From: Auriscalpium vulgare
Lineage: Eukaryota > Basidiomycota > Agaricomycetes > Russulales > Auriscalpiaceae
Assembly: GCA_019915015.1 (NCBI GenBank)
Contig: JAHBBC010000027.1
Span: forward strand, 1-64,000
DNA: 64,000 nt
Direction of reading: 5' to 3'
Shown piece after piece: positions 7,409 to 18,500 of the stretch. A model generated the notes under the pieces. It searched no databases. It saw nothing but the letters and a program-made list of their open reading frames with translations, and had not been told where the DNA came from. How positions within the stretch are numbered: position 1 is the first letter of the stretch; each line of letters opens with the position of its first letter. The translations under genes and the position numbers were made by a program.

Positions 7409-9681
7409 CAGTCCCTCACACACAGGCAATTGAGATTTTGTTCGCGCAGTTATCTCCTAGCTACATAGATGCGAATAAATTTAAATCTTACGTTCATCTC
7501 TCTACTGGTGTGACGCTTCCTAAGGAATATGCGTATCAATTAAGTGTTGGTATGCGTTTTATGTCCTATCGTTCGCAGAACGCCAACCTCATACGCGAAG
7601 CGTGGAAGGACTTTGAACGCCGCATGCGATGGCGTTTATTCTTTGCGTTCTCTGGCGAACAATCAATATATGATCCTGATTACGAGGTGAAACCCGCTCC
7701 TGGTAAACCCAAGAAGACACCACCCGTACTACCGCTATACCTCGAACGTGGTCTCCGCGAAGGTCGTCGCTTCGTTTATAATACGATCGACAATATACCT
7801 CCGGAGCAGACGAAGGAGACTCGCCAATTTCTCGGCCCTTCGCTCACAGCCACCGAGGCCTATCTGCGCGACCATGACTACGTTGTCACAGGCACAGATA
7901 AGAATTTAGGAATTGCGGTGTCAGAGAAAACCTGGATCATCGAAAAATGCGAAGACATCTTACGCGTAGACGCAGATTATGAGTCTATCACCGCGTTCGA
8001 ATGCAAAGCTATTCTTCGCCGGAAACAAATTGAGATTGAAGCTATCGCAGAGTTAGCTGAGAATTCAATCTACTTTGAAGGCAACGTCAGCGAATTTTTG
8101 CGGTCTAAAATAGTAGACAACGCTGATGTGTTAGAAACCGTTCCGCGTTTCTACGGGATACCCAAAATACATAAGGTGCCAACTAAAATGCGGCCCATTA
8201 TACCATGTCACTCGGCAGTGATGAATCCTTGCGCTAAATTTGTTTCTAAGAAACTTAAACCGCTCATCTTAGCGGCGCCAACAATCCTACATGGAACCAA
8301 AGACTTGGCGATAAAATTAAGTCAACTCAGTCTCGATGCGAAACGTCGCTGGTACATTGTTACCGGCGACGTCGTTGCATACTATCCCAACGTCCCGATC
8401 GAATCGTGTCTTGCAGTTGTCTATCAACTGTATTGCGACCTCGTATTTGGAAATATGACGGAGGAGACAAAACCCAACGACCGCGAACAACTCGAGGTCT
8501 TTCGACGTTCCCTGTACGCAGGAAACACTGAGTTGGTTACAGTCTTTCAAGGCAAATATTACAAGCAACGCCGCGGACTCGCTATGGGCGTTGCTGACTC
8601 GCCGGACCTCGCTAATTTGTGGGGCTCGTATTGCGAGGATAAATATAAAGTCCTTGACCACCCTAGAATCCCTTTCTACGGGAGGTACATCGATGACTGC
8701 CTCGCTATCGTATACGCTTCGTCTGAGCGCGAAGCACTCGATATCGTACAATCAGTTGTTAAAATCGATGGCTGTACAATTGAATGGTCTGCGTCCGATT
8801 TGAAGCAAGTCTTCTTAGACATGACGCTGTATCGTGATGAGTTTAATACACTCCAGCACATGCCCTACCGCAAAGCGCAGAACCATCAAGAAAGAATTCC
8901 GTGGACATCGCACCATCCGTTAGACGTCAAACGAGGTACGTTTATTGGAGAAATGTCCCGGTTAGCCACGCTGTCGAGCACTAGCCGTGCTTATGCAGAC
9001 GCAATGCGGGGGTTAGTCACCCTCTATAAAGCTCGTGGTTATCCGGAAGCGTTAGTTGACGCCTGGTTATCATACAATTATAAAGAACGTTGGAACAAAC
9101 GGATCAGTGTCACCCCTGACCGCAATCCCGGAGGCGTTCTGGTTTTGAAAACCGAGTACAACACCGCTTGGAATTATTTCAATGCAATGGAGTTTGGAAA
9201 CACCATCTTAGGATATTGGCGCGAATGGCTCAAAAGAGCTGATCGCGGCGACTTCAATAGGAAGTATCCGCCGCCCGCAGACGGCGATGCGGACGTCTTG
9301 GTCACTGATCTTCGTCTTCGGACGGAGGTTTCGCGGCTAGGATTCCCTCCCATCGACCTGCCTGACGTGCGGAAGCTCGATATCCTTAATCGTCGAATGA
9401 TTGTGAGTCGCAAACGCACTCGCAATCTATTTGACATTACAAATCTTTGGAAAAAGGTGGTTTTCCAGGAGTTGGACGAGCGCGTATCTGCCGATGTCGC
9501 CCAGGAACTGGACGGGCATATGGCCAAGGTTAATCGGATACGCGACCACGCTCTTATCGACGCACCGGCACCCGTAGTCCCTGCCCCTGGTGAAGGGGAT
9601 TCCTCGGACGAAGATCGGAACATCCATCGTCGACACTCGCCCCCGGCCCCGGACACTTGGGTGTACGGACGGACTTGGTGA
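7357..9681 (+). CDS. Penelope-like reverse transcriptase, endonuclease-deficient (Coprina type)
   Basis: It copies element RNA into DNA at chromosome ends. Motifs in order: an amino-terminal LPKEYAYQLSVGMRF block; GTDKNLGIAV; GIPKIHKVPTKMRPI; motif A, VTGDVVAYYPNVP (Asp codon 8368-8370); motif B, QRRGLAMG (8566-8589); motif C, YIDD (8686-8697); FLDMTLY; and the HHPLDVKRG thumb segment. The protein ends ...WVYGRTW with no GIY-YIG nuclease, which defines the telomere-associated Penelope clade. The frame is open from the slip site to TGA 9679-9681 (about 774 codons) and continues upstream unspliced, so the start is uncertain: -1 fusion with ORF1 or read-through of an unspliced mRNA. The in-frame ATG at 7552 would cut into conserved sequence. 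No lesion is seen, so this copy could be active. Confidence 0.88.
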   Translation, partial: VDQYVPGRPWTIPDWLLTVPHTQAIEILFAQLSPSYIDANKFKSYVHLSTGVTLPKEYAYQLSVGMRFMSYRSQNANLIREAWKDFERRMRWRLFFAFSGEQSIYDPDYEVKPAPGKPKKTPPVLPLYLERGLREGRRFVYNTIDNIPPEQTKETRQFLGPSLTATEAYLRDHDYVVTGTDKNLGIAVSEKTWIIEKCEDILRVDADYESITAFECKAILRRKQIEIEAIAELAENSIYFEGNVSEFLRSKIVDNADVLETVPRFYGIPKIHKVPTKMRPIIPCHSAVMNPCAKFVSKKLKPLILAAPTILHGTKDLAIKLSQLSLDAKRRWYIVTGDVVAYYPNVPIESCLAVVYQLYCDLVFGNMTEETKPNDREQLEVFRRSLYAGNTELVTVFQGKYYKQRRGLAMGVADSPDLANLWGSYCEDKYKVLDHPRIPFYGRYIDDCLAIVYASSEREALDIVQSVVKIDGCTIEWSASDLKQVFLDMTLYRDEFNTLQHMPYRKAQNHQERIPWTSHHPLDVKRGTFIGEMSRLATLSSTSRAYADAMRGLVTLYKARGYPEALVDAWLSYNYKERWNKRISVTPDRNPGGVLVLKTEYNTAWNYFNAMEFGNTILGYWREWLKRADRGDFNRKYPPPADGDADVLVTDLRLRTEVSRLGFPPIDLPDVRKLDILNRRMIVSRKRTRNLFDITNLWKKVVFQELDERVSADVAQELDGHMAKVNRIRDHALIDAPAPVVPAPGEGDSSDEDRNIHRRHSPPAPDTWVYGRTW

Positions 9682-10076
9682 GAAGTATCTGTTGGTAGGC
9701 CTGTTGGCCTGCTATGGCGGAACGGCTTGTTTACCCTAGGAGCGCCCCCTCGCGGAGTCGTACCCAAGGGACGCATTGTCGTTACCTTGCTCTGCACACG
9801 CGGGCCTGGGTTTGTTCTCCATGTGGGTAGAGCCTAGTAAACCTTAGTGCGCTGATGGACACCGCCTGATAGAGAAAATCAACCATGACCGCCACATTCC
9901 GGCTGTTCGTGGCGATAAAGAACTCCTCCATTGAACAACGCAAGTTATTCACACAACTCACAAGGTCCAAGTGCCCTTGGAAGATTTACAAGACCACGGA
10001 TCGTCGCGTGGGAGGTAAACCCTTAAGTGAGTATCTGTATAATGCAGAATACGCCAGCAACTGATGTTCGCTGCAG

Positions 10077-10143
10077 CCCTAAAACCATAACCCTTAAACC
10101 TAAACCTAACCCTAGACCCTCAACCCTAGACCTAACCCTAAAC
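10077..10143. repeat. interstitial degenerate telomere-like tract
   Basis: Same sequence as 1651-1717, directly at the 3' end of RT copy 2. It is followed by ACGGTTAGG, so C-strand and G-strand telomere motifs face each other (CCTAAACGGTTAGG) at the boundary with the next module. Confidence 0.85.
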
Positions 10144-10597
10144 GGTTAGGCGCTGGGCGGGTGGGTTAGGAGTGGTGATGTCATCAGCTCTCGTGGGAGC
10201 TGATTGCATAATGGTGCCTGCGCTTCTCTGGAAATTTCCGAATTTCCAATTTGCGTTCCCATCGGAATTCTGATTTCCTAATCGGATCGGAATCCGATGG
10301 AAGGTTCCTCACCGTTGGTTCGGGTCCGTTCTCACAGGGCATCGCATAATGATGCGAGAACATCGGTCCCGCGCATGTCGGATCTTGGGAAAGATCCGGC
10401 CTTGTCGCGCGGGAAGCGTTGGCAGTGTGGATACCGCCCCACATGCGCTCCCGCGCTGTGTGGGTCGCGTTCCCATTGGCTGACTGCAGGTCCTGATGAG
10501 CCTATAAAGGCGAAACGGGTTCGGCGTCGACATCCCATCGACTCCCCGTTGACCTGCCCCTTCTATAGCGCTCTTCAGTGGTCGCTTCGCTCCCCCT
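10144..10597 (+). mobile_element. solitary Coprina-like 5' module with hammerhead
   Basis: A second copy of the 1718-2171 module with a few substitutions. It stops at the same point (CTCCCTAAACC). Downstream of its short telomeric joint the sequence is unrelated to that behind copy 1. Confidence 0.75.
10486..10557 (+). ncRNA. hammerhead ribozyme
   Basis: Identical 72-nt motif to 2060-2131; predicted cleavage after 10550. Confidence 0.9.
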
Positions 10598-10610
10598 CCC
10601 TAAACCCTAA
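10598..10610. repeat. two telomere units at a module junction
   Basis: CCCTAAACCCTAA joins the hammerhead module to unrelated sequence that starts GGCATCGG. Confidence 0.75.
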
Positions 10611-10941
10611 GGCATCGGCCCACCACCTGTACGAGGTGACGGTCGACGGACACAACGCGCTGGCCTTCTGTCAGGCGATGAGTAAGGCGCCTGTGGATGG
10701 GTCGTACCTGCCCAGCCTGCACACGTTGAATATTGACGAGGTGAACTTCATGAACTCCCCGACTGCGACATTCCCCCAGGATGTCGAGATGTGGAGGACG
10801 AGTCGGGATCGGGCTGCATTTTCGGTCATGCTTTCGTGTTGCAGGATGACAAAAGGGATACTCGCGGCGTGGGAGGAGGGAGCTCCAGGGCTAAAGATAA
10901 AGAGGTGGAGCTGTACGGTTGTTAAGGTGAAGGTGGCTTAG
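10611..10941 (+). pseudogene. 3' fragment of an unidentified host-type gene
   Basis: Immediately after the telomeric joint a frame reads HHLYEVTVDGHNALAF, PSLHTLNIDEVNF and finally AAWEEGAPGLKIK before TAG at 10939-10941. The upstream continuation of the frame into the hammerhead module is fortuitous. The alternating hydrophobic Leu pattern recalls the tail of basidiomycete F-box/leucine-rich proteins, but this is a weak resemblance. The frame is intact here and shifted in units 3 and 4 by loss of one C from a CCCCC run (about 10774-10778). The 5' part of the gene was presumably lost by end erosion. Confidence 0.4.
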
Positions 10942-11548
10942 GTACAAGTTGTTTAAGTCCTGTTTCAAACAAGTGTTATCGCACCATCATGTCATGCAGG
11001 ATGAACGTCGAGGACGGACCGCGCAGCGCGCGGCGAGATATAAACATAGCGCAGAGAGGAATGTAAACGGGCCTGAAACATCACAATAGTGAGACACCTA
11101 CCAGGCAGGGCAAATTAAGGCATTCCGCCACCATAATTCGCTATTGGAACACCTCGAAAGCGGTGGTTGTTGCTAAGGTGGGGGTTTGGGAATGCGACAT
11201 GGGACGGGTTGTTGAGGTCGCTCTGAGGGGATGGGCGCGTCCGTCCGGGACGGACGCTCGCAGACCGCCCCATGCAAGTCACGTGATTTTGCAGGAGAGC
11301 CGCGTCCGACGTCGCGTCGCGCGACCGTCTGCCCACATAATTTTGGCTGCGCTCCACCGGCATGATAACAAACTACCTGATATGGCGCGTAAACAGGGCT
11401 TCGAGGATTTCAGAATTTGTCAAGGTCGCTATCAAGGGTTGGGAGTGTGCGCGTCCGGCCAGGACGGACACTCCCAGGCCACCTCTTACAGGTCACGTGA
11501 TTGCGTAGGAGTGCCGCGCGGCGTCCGCGGCCGTCCGTCCGCGACGGG
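10942..11548. repeat. noncoding block with two CACGTG/palindrome half-modules
   Basis: No gene is supported. Two diverged half-copies (about 11238-11330 and 11449-11545) each pair a CGTCC...GGACGGAC inverted repeat with a TCACGTGATT box about 30-40 bp downstream, followed by GCAGGAG/GTAGGAG and CCGCG. The CGTCCGGGACGG core is shared with the type-B satellite monomers. CACGTG is a bHLH-type binding site in fungi; its use here is inferred. Confidence 0.5.
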
Positions 11549-12596
11549 CCCTTGCGGTTGTCTTATAATTAGTCGGTTGTCTCGGGCCGCCTGGGCGAGA
11601 ACGAGCCGGCGTGGGAAGGAGTCTGCGAGCTTGCGCCAGTCCGCCTCTCGTACCGCGTCCACCACCGCTGCAGCCTCCACCACCAAGCACCCTGCACACC
11701 AGCATCCGATGCGCTTGAACAGGACCGAGCCCAGTAGGAAGCGAGAGGCTCGCAAGCTGAAGCAGCGAGAGGAGACGGCCATAAGATGGTGGGTCCTATG
11801 AGCACTCGCCCCTCGCAGATCGCTCACAGCGTGGAGCAGGGGCGCGCCAGCCTCCGGATGTGTCTGGAAGGACGGCGGGATTGTGTGGGATCCTGTCCGG
11901 GCGGCATTGCTGCGGAAGAAGCAGGGCACGAGCGAGAGGGGAGTATTTGGTGGGCCACTGAGGGCCCCTGCGGGGCCTCCACGCGTCAACGACCAGATGG
12001 TCCGCAACGCGATCGCTGCTGTCTGGAGGCGGAATGGCTGGGGCGTCTCGGGGGTGGGCAATGGCGGGGAAGGGGACGCCTGAGGCGGCTCGGGGTGGAA
12101 TGGCTGGCATGACGACGTCTGGGGCGGTGGGTTTGCCGGCGTTGACGAGTCCTCGTCCTCGGGGAGTGGATGAGACGGCCTCCGCAGCGGGCGCCGCACG
12201 TAGCTCCCACCAAATACAGTCGCTGCATCTGTGCCCCCCTCTTGCCCGACGCGTGGCCTTCACTGGCATTTGCAAGTGTTTGCAAGGGCGTCACAGGTGG
12301 TCCTTCCTTGCCAGACAGATCAGTGCAATGGGGTGTCAATAGACTGTAATATAGATGTGTCTGTCTACAAAGGAAGATACATAAAACTTTCTACACTTGT
12401 CGAGGACGTTCTCTGAAGTCAGTGGCGAGGAGCTTGCGGCCCGAATCGCAGCATGAGGTGCACGCTCCGGTGGATGTCCTTGACGGCAATCGCGCTTGCC
12501 TGCCTGCGGAGGCCCGTTCGGAACTTTCGCGACACCCGGTAAGTACATGAGATGGTTCGGCTCTGACGCTGGCCCGAACGGTGGAAACCACTCCAC
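11549..12596. repeat. subtelomeric module R, left part
   Basis: Corresponds to 2208-3265, with a TAATTA insertion near 11567 and a shortened GW-rich region. The GW frame stops at TGA near 12081-12083. No intact gene is seen. Confidence 0.65.
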
Positions 12597-12600
12597 GTAC

Positions 12601-13999
12601 ACCGCCAACTCAACCAGATATCACAGAGAGCTCCGGCGCGGAGCACCTGAGCGACATCTTCCTGAAATGTCCGTGGGATCTTAATTTGAGGCCCCGGAGA
12701 TCACAGCGCGTAGTTATCTGTAGGATACCTCTGAGATATCTATGAGATATCTCGAAGAGACAGTACAGATATTTTGCCTGGGCTCTCGAAAAATTTGGAT
12801 ATCTGTGAAAGCTCTGGAGAAAATTTCCCCCCACTCGTGCCATCACACTGTTGTTTGATGGAAGTGTCGAGCAAGCCTGCCCTAAACACACTCATGCCCG
12901 CGTGACCATGTTCAATGTTCAACCTTCGAGCGTCGCCAACCCTCTTTCCTCCCGACTTCATCACTTCCCGCATGCCGGCCACGATGATACGTCTCTGCAA
13001 ATACCAACCTGACATGAACACTGGATCCGAAAGGCCGTGGATGACACCACTCAGAGAAAACGCCAGCCTCACGCTCCCGCAGTCGCGCTCGAGTCCGTCC
13101 CACTCGCCGCTTCGTCCGCCCTGTCTGCCGCCCTGTTCGCTCGCCGCCCTGTCTGCTCACTGTCCTGTCCGCTTGCTGCCCTGTCCCGCTCGCTGCCCTG
13201 TCCCGCTCGCTGCCCTGTCCCGCTCGCTGCCCTGTCCCGCTCGCTGCCCTGTCCCGCTCGCTGCCCTGTCCCGCTCGCTGCCCTGTCCCGCTCGCTGCCT
13301 AGCACAACTGCGCTGTCTGCTATGTCGCGCTTCCCATCCTCCAAATCGTCAGGACTCCGCCGTCTGTCGACATTCCTCATCGTCATTCTTAGGCTAGGAC
13401 TGTTTAGCCAGCAACATATCGGGAGAGCTGGGGTACTGCTGGGACTGCCTGCCTACTCACGCTCCTTGTGTAGTGTTTATTGATGTTGTCATTGGGAGAC
13501 TCTACTCTTACTATTGTAAATACATACTACAGTAATACATGCAGTACCTTTCAATGCTAGTTTGCTGAGCACCACATAAGCGGCGAGCAAACATTTTAAG
13601 CCCGGAGAAATCAAGGGAAATAATCAAGCGGTGTATATTTATAAGCGAGAGCCACGGCCGGCACCTCGAAGACCTGGCGCATTGAATACCTGTGGGATAT
13701 CCTAGGAGATCTTTGCTAGGTATCTGAATTTTCTAGCTCTCCTGTGATACTCATCTTCAGACCTCACAGGCCTGCCCTCGATATCCTACAGCTCTGATCA
13801 CAAGGACTCAAGCATATTGTGCCGAGTCTTTAACTCAGACCCGGTTGAGTTGGCGGTGTAGGTATCTGAATTTTCTAGCTCTCCTGTGATACTCATCTTC
13901 AGACCTCACAGGCCTGCCCTCGATATCCTACAGCTCTGATCACAAGGACTCAAGCATATTGTGCCGAGTCTTTAACTCAGACCCGGTTGAGTTGGCGGT
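12601..13999. mobile_element. non-autonomous TIR transposon, 1,399 bp
   Basis: The ends are the inverted repeat ACCGCCAACTCAACC (12601-12615) and its complement (13985-13999). They are flanked by GTAC on both sides (12597-12600, 14000-14003), and the empty site with a single GTAC is at 3266-3269. Because GTAC is a palindrome, a TA duplication with longer TIRs (CACCGCC...) fits equally. No transposase frame is present; apparent open frames come from an internal 17 bp repeat. The interior is rich in GATATC and AT-rich relative to the surroundings. A complete right end is repeated internally (see the tandem duplication at 13719-14002). Confidence 0.82.
13182..13300. repeat. 17 bp VNTR, 7 copies
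   Basis: TGTCCCGCTCGCTGCCC repeated seven times inside the TIR element. The matching array in unit 3 has five copies and in unit 4 seven, which explains the 34 bp offset between units. Confidence 0.9.
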
Positions 14000-14002
14000 G
14001 TA
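13719..14002. repeat. 142 bp tandem duplication of the TIR-element right end
   Basis: GGTATCTGAATTTT... through GGTTGAGTTGGCGGTGTA occurs at 13719-13860 and again at 13861-14002. The element therefore has two complete right TIRs (13843-13857 and 13985-13999). Confidence 0.88.
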
Positions 14003-14003
14003 C

Positions 14004-14163
14004 GCGAGGTGGGCGGGGCCAACGTAGTCCATTGGAAACGCTGCCGCGCGAGCTTTCACCGGGAGGGTGAAGACGACACGCACCTGCGCAGCTTGATACC
14101 CTACAGCGGCAGCGTTAGCATCTCAGCTGCTCCTGTCGGGGACCGCGGCGTACCTATCGCAGT
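14004..14163. repeat. module R, right part
   Basis: Matches 3270-3429 and resumes directly after the TIR element. No gene. Confidence 0.65.
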
Positions 14164-15235
14164 GTGAGCGTCCTGGACGCCCACTGCACGCGCAATTGCT
14201 GTCAGCGGGCCCTGCGCTGTGTGTGTCCGTCCGGGACGGACACTGCAGAGCACAGGCAACACGCTACGGAGGCTGGCGCACGGCGTGCGCGTCCTGGACG
14301 CCCACTGCACGCGCAATTGCTGTCTGCGGGCCCTGCGCTGTGTGTCTCTGTCAAGGAAAGATGCTGCAGAGCATGCTGCGCAGGCTGGCGCGCGGTGTGG
14401 GCGTCCTGGACGCCCACTGCACGCGCAATTGCTGTCAGCGGGCCCTGCGCTGTGTGTGTCAAGGAAAGATGCTGCCGAGCATGCTGCGCAGGCTGGCGCG
14501 CGGTGTGGGCGTCCTGGACGCCCACTGCACGCGCAATTGCTGTCTGCGGGCCCTGCGCTGTGTGTCTCTGTCAAGGAAAGATGCTGCCGAGCATGCTGCG
14601 CAGGCTGGCGCGCGGCGTGCGCGTCCTGGACGCCCACTGCACGCGCAATTGCTGTCTGCGGGCCCTGCGCTGTGTGTGTCAAGGAAAGATGCTGCCGAGC
14701 ATGCTGCGCAGGCTGGCGCCCGGTGTGGGCGTCCTGGACGCCCACTGCACGCGCAATTGCTGTCTGCGGGCCCTGCGCTGTGTGTCTCTGTCAAGGAAAG
14801 ATGCTGCAGAGCATGCTGCGCAGGCTGGCGCGCGGTGTGGGCGTCCTGGACGCCCACTGCACGCGCAATTGCTGTCTGCGGGCCCTGCGCTGTGTGTCTC
14901 TGTCAAGGAAAGATGCTGCAGAGCATGCTGCGCAGGCTGGCGCGCGGTGTGGGCGTCCTGGACGCCCACTGCACGCGCAATTGCTGTCAGCGGGCCCTGC
15001 GCTGTGTGTGTCCGTCCGGGACGGACACTGCCGAGCACAGGCAACACGCTGCGGAGGGTGGCGCACGGCGTGCGCGTCCTGGACGCCCACTGCACGCGCA
15101 ATTGCTGTCTGCGGGCCCTGCGCTGTGTGTCTGTCAAGGAAAGATGCTGCAGAGCATGCTGCGCAGGCTGGCGCGCGGTGTGGGCGTCCTGGACGCCCAC
15201 TGCACGCGCAATTGCTGTCTGCGGGCCCTGCGCTG
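14164..15235. repeat. minisatellite S2
   Basis: About nine monomers of the S1 type. The array continues at 21300 once the CACTA-like element and one copy of the CTG duplication are removed. Confidence 0.92.
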
Positions 15236-15555
15236 CACAGCGTATTGCCCGAAAACGTGATGCCGCTACTTCTCGTCTGTTCTCCAGATTAGACGGAAAT
15301 GTGATGAAGAAGTGCTGACTGAGAATGCGACCGTGGATGATTTCCGTCACCTTTCCGTTGGCCTGGAAATTTGCTGTGAAGTCGACGAGAATCCGAAAGC
15401 GGACATATGTTCGCACAGCTGAACAACCACGTGTGCGATAAGTAGTGTATCTGCTCAATATCTGCTGGCAACGTGAACGCCGCTACCACTCATACTTTCT
15501 AACTTCTCGTCGACTTTGATATTGCTGGCAACCTTCAGGAATTCAGCCCTCCATC

Positions 15556-18500
15556 ATGCCCTCCACTGCCGACATTCCATGCGACTGTAGCAAATGCTCC
15601 GGCCTGCCCGAACCTCTTCGAATTCTATCCCCAAAACTCGTCGGAGCTCATAGGACTCGATACGGATTGGCGAGTGCTACCAACGCCGGAGCTCCAGCTC
15701 GTTATGTGCTACCTGAGGCCGCTCCTGTTAGGACCATTGCGCGCGAGGATGCAGGAGACATCGAGCTCGAGGAACATGACGAACAACCATCCCCTCCTCG
15801 TGCCCAGTCACCACCCGCCGCCCCACTAGCAAACCAACACAATCGGAGACGTCAAGTTGTACCACCTGACGTGTCCTGGCGCGTACCTTCACTTCTAAGG
15901 GCTCCCGATTTTGAGCCTCTGGTGACCCCACGCGTTGACATCTCGCCTCCCGCGTTTGCTCTCAAGGAGCCTTCTTCAGTCCGAATCGCATATCTCCAGG
16001 CTGTGTATAACAACACCTTCAAACATATGTCAGCCCCGGATAGCACAGATAACCTGTGCTCAACTCTGAACTCGCTCGATGCTGCCGGTGTACTCCCGGA
16101 TAACCCCCGACCTGTCCGGACTCTTGCAGGCGCAAAACATCGATTGGGCCTCGATCCCGACAATTGGATAGTCGAGTATGCCATTTGTCCGCGCTGCTGG
16201 AAGCATTACAGGCCCGATCATCTCTCTGACCTTGCATCGCCGGCGTGCATAACCCCCGCATGCGCGGGTGTCATCTACAAGGAGCAGGCCAATTCCGAAG
16301 GCGACATCAAGCGTGTCCCCCTCTCCATAATTCCCCATGTTTCCCTTCTGCAGCGCCTTCGCGCCATTGTTTGCCGGAAAGGTTTCCGCAGAATGGTTCG
16401 TGACAGTCGAGCGACGCCTCAACACCAGAACGACGACGATGACTTCTTCATGACGGATATGCATGACGCGGAGATATGGCACGAGCTGCGGACGGGTATA
16501 CAGCGGGAGGTTGGCGACTTTGGGACCGTACGGGACCGGCCGGTCCACGATAACTCGGAAGGGAAACTGACGGACTGTCGGTTTGGCCTCCATCTCACTA
16601 TTAACCTCGACTGGTATGATTTTTCTTTTTCTTTTGAATGGAACATGCGCTGACCGGGCGTCTTCGTCAGGTTTGGTGCACTTTCGACCCGCCCTCACTC
16701 GTCGGGGCCGATTTATATTTCTATCAACGACCTTCCGCGCGAGAAACGATTTCTACAAGTCAATGTTATCTGCCCGATGATCACGCCGGGCCCCACTGAG
16801 CCTACCTCCGAGCAATTGAATAATTGTATGGAGCCTGTTGCCATTGATATCTGCAAGTTGAAGAAAGGTTCGCTTGCATTGTTGTCGCCCGAGCTGTGCT
16901 GACCATACATTGACCAGGTGTTATGATGGAAATGTATGACAACGATGATGTGATGCTTGTCGAGGAAGAAGTTAGGGCTGATTTCACGTGCACCAATTGC
17001 GACACACCTGCCGCTCGCAAGCTGTCGGGCACGGCCGGGCATAGTGCTGACTTACACCCGTGTCCTTGGTGTCACTGCCTATTGCTCGACGTCAATCGAG
17101 CATGTGGTTATCGAGAAGAAGGTCAATGATTTCTGCTCTTAGCAAGTGGCTTTGCTAACTATATGCTTTGCAGTATTTGAATATCGAGACGACTACGATA
17201 TGCTCAAGCAGAAGTTCTACGCACGAGACGCACCAATTGCGCGTCAAAATACCATCCTAGCGATGCATGGGGTTCGATGGGCAGTCCTGGATGCAATACC
17301 AGGCTGGCGCCCATCGCGGCAGACTGCATTGGACTTTATGCACTGCATATATATTGGTAGGTGGCCCCGTGACATGCTGATATATCTTGCTGACGCGGTT
17401 GCTAGGCGTCGTCGCCTTCTTCTTCACGCGAGTACTTTTCGCGGCACATATGTTCCCCGGCGCAGGTGGTGGGCTATCCGCAAAGCAACGGTTTGAAGAC
17501 ATTATCAACGCTATACAATGGCCAAGTCACATTACTCGCCTCCCAAAGAATGTGAGCGCTATGCATCCGCATCACGAAATTATTCATTCACAAGCTGTGA
17601 CATTGGTAGCTCGGCGAGAACCAGTCCCTGAAGAAAGCCGACGAGTGGCGGCGACTCTTAACCGTCGCACCCGTCGTCCTCTGGTGTTCTTGGAAGGGTC
17701 CCGACGACAGGATACCAGACGTGGAACCTCCGGTATCCGCAAATGAGAACATCACGACCAAGCACTCACGCAAGCAGAAATCGCTGTACGATGTACTTCT
17801 CCTCCTGTGTGCCGGTGTGCGCCTGCTGTCGACAAAGCGAATCTCGATGTCGCAAGCAAAAGCTGGCCAGGTCTATCTTGCGACATACTGCCAGCGACTT
17901 CTCGTTCTCGGGGTGTCGCTAACAATCAACCATCACTTAGCAATGCACTTTGCTCGCATGATCAAGGTCTTCGGCCCTGTCTATGCATGGTGGCTCTTTG
18001 CTTTCGAGCGGTTCAATGGCATGCTCGAGCACGTCAAGCTGAATGGCCACAATGGCGGCCGGATCGAACTGACGATGCTACGCCATTGGACAATGACACA
18101 TCTCATCTACGAGCTTATACTGGAGCTCCCTGTGGATGCCTCCTCTCACAAGCGTGCGCTTCTGAATCGTATTGTCAACACCGAGGCTACTCGCGTCCGT
18201 GGCGGCATGATGACAGAAATCCTTGTCATGCAGTCTGAAGCCTCTGTCGACCGCGTAGGGCTACCTAAACGCATCGGCCGACCCGTCAACCTCTTCCAAT
18301 ACACACTTAAGCATCCTTGCACCGTCGATGTCTATACTCTGCTTCTGGACCATTGTCGGGTACTTTGGCACGAGCTGTCACTTCGCCGGGAGTTCTCCAC
18401 CGTTCTCGGAACACCATTCCGACATGGAGAGGTTGCTCGTCGTCTCCCATACATTCGCAAGGACGGGCTGCGCTATGGATGCACCGGAAATGCTTGGTCG

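Larger units (their letters stand above)
6536..10076 (+). mobile_element. Coprina-like Penelope retroelement, copy 2 (ORF1 start missing, RT intact)
   Basis: It begins abruptly inside ORF1 at ACAAGACTGCGGG, matching about 25629 in the A' copy. Just before it, at 6507-6530, lies a short degenerate telomere-like stretch (AACCCTACTGAACCCTACC), so this copy was probably also truncated and capped. It carries most of ORF1, the whole RT and a 395 bp 3' noncoding region (9682-10076) before a telomere-like tract. GC-rich, lysine-codon-rich ORF1 gives way to AT-richer RT coding around 7426. Confidence 0.88.

Noticed and set aside
9682..10076. Second hammerhead in the 3' region (CTGATAG near 9867, CTGATGG near 9853)
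   Set aside because: Neither matches the CTGANGA core, and no GAAA with pairing stems follows.
10297..10941. 214-codon protein running from the hammerhead module into the gene relic
   Set aside because: The first part is noncoding leader plus telomere repeat; the frame is continuous by chance and broken in units 3 and 4.
13037..13483. Open frames over the 17 bp repeat in the TIR element as a transposase
   Set aside because: The translation is a Cys/Pro/Leu repeat that changes with VNTR copy number, with no catalytic motif.
16060..16698. 212-codon minus-strand gene inside the transposase
   Set aside because: Antisense shadow of exon 1, crosses a predicted intron, and has no recognisable features.
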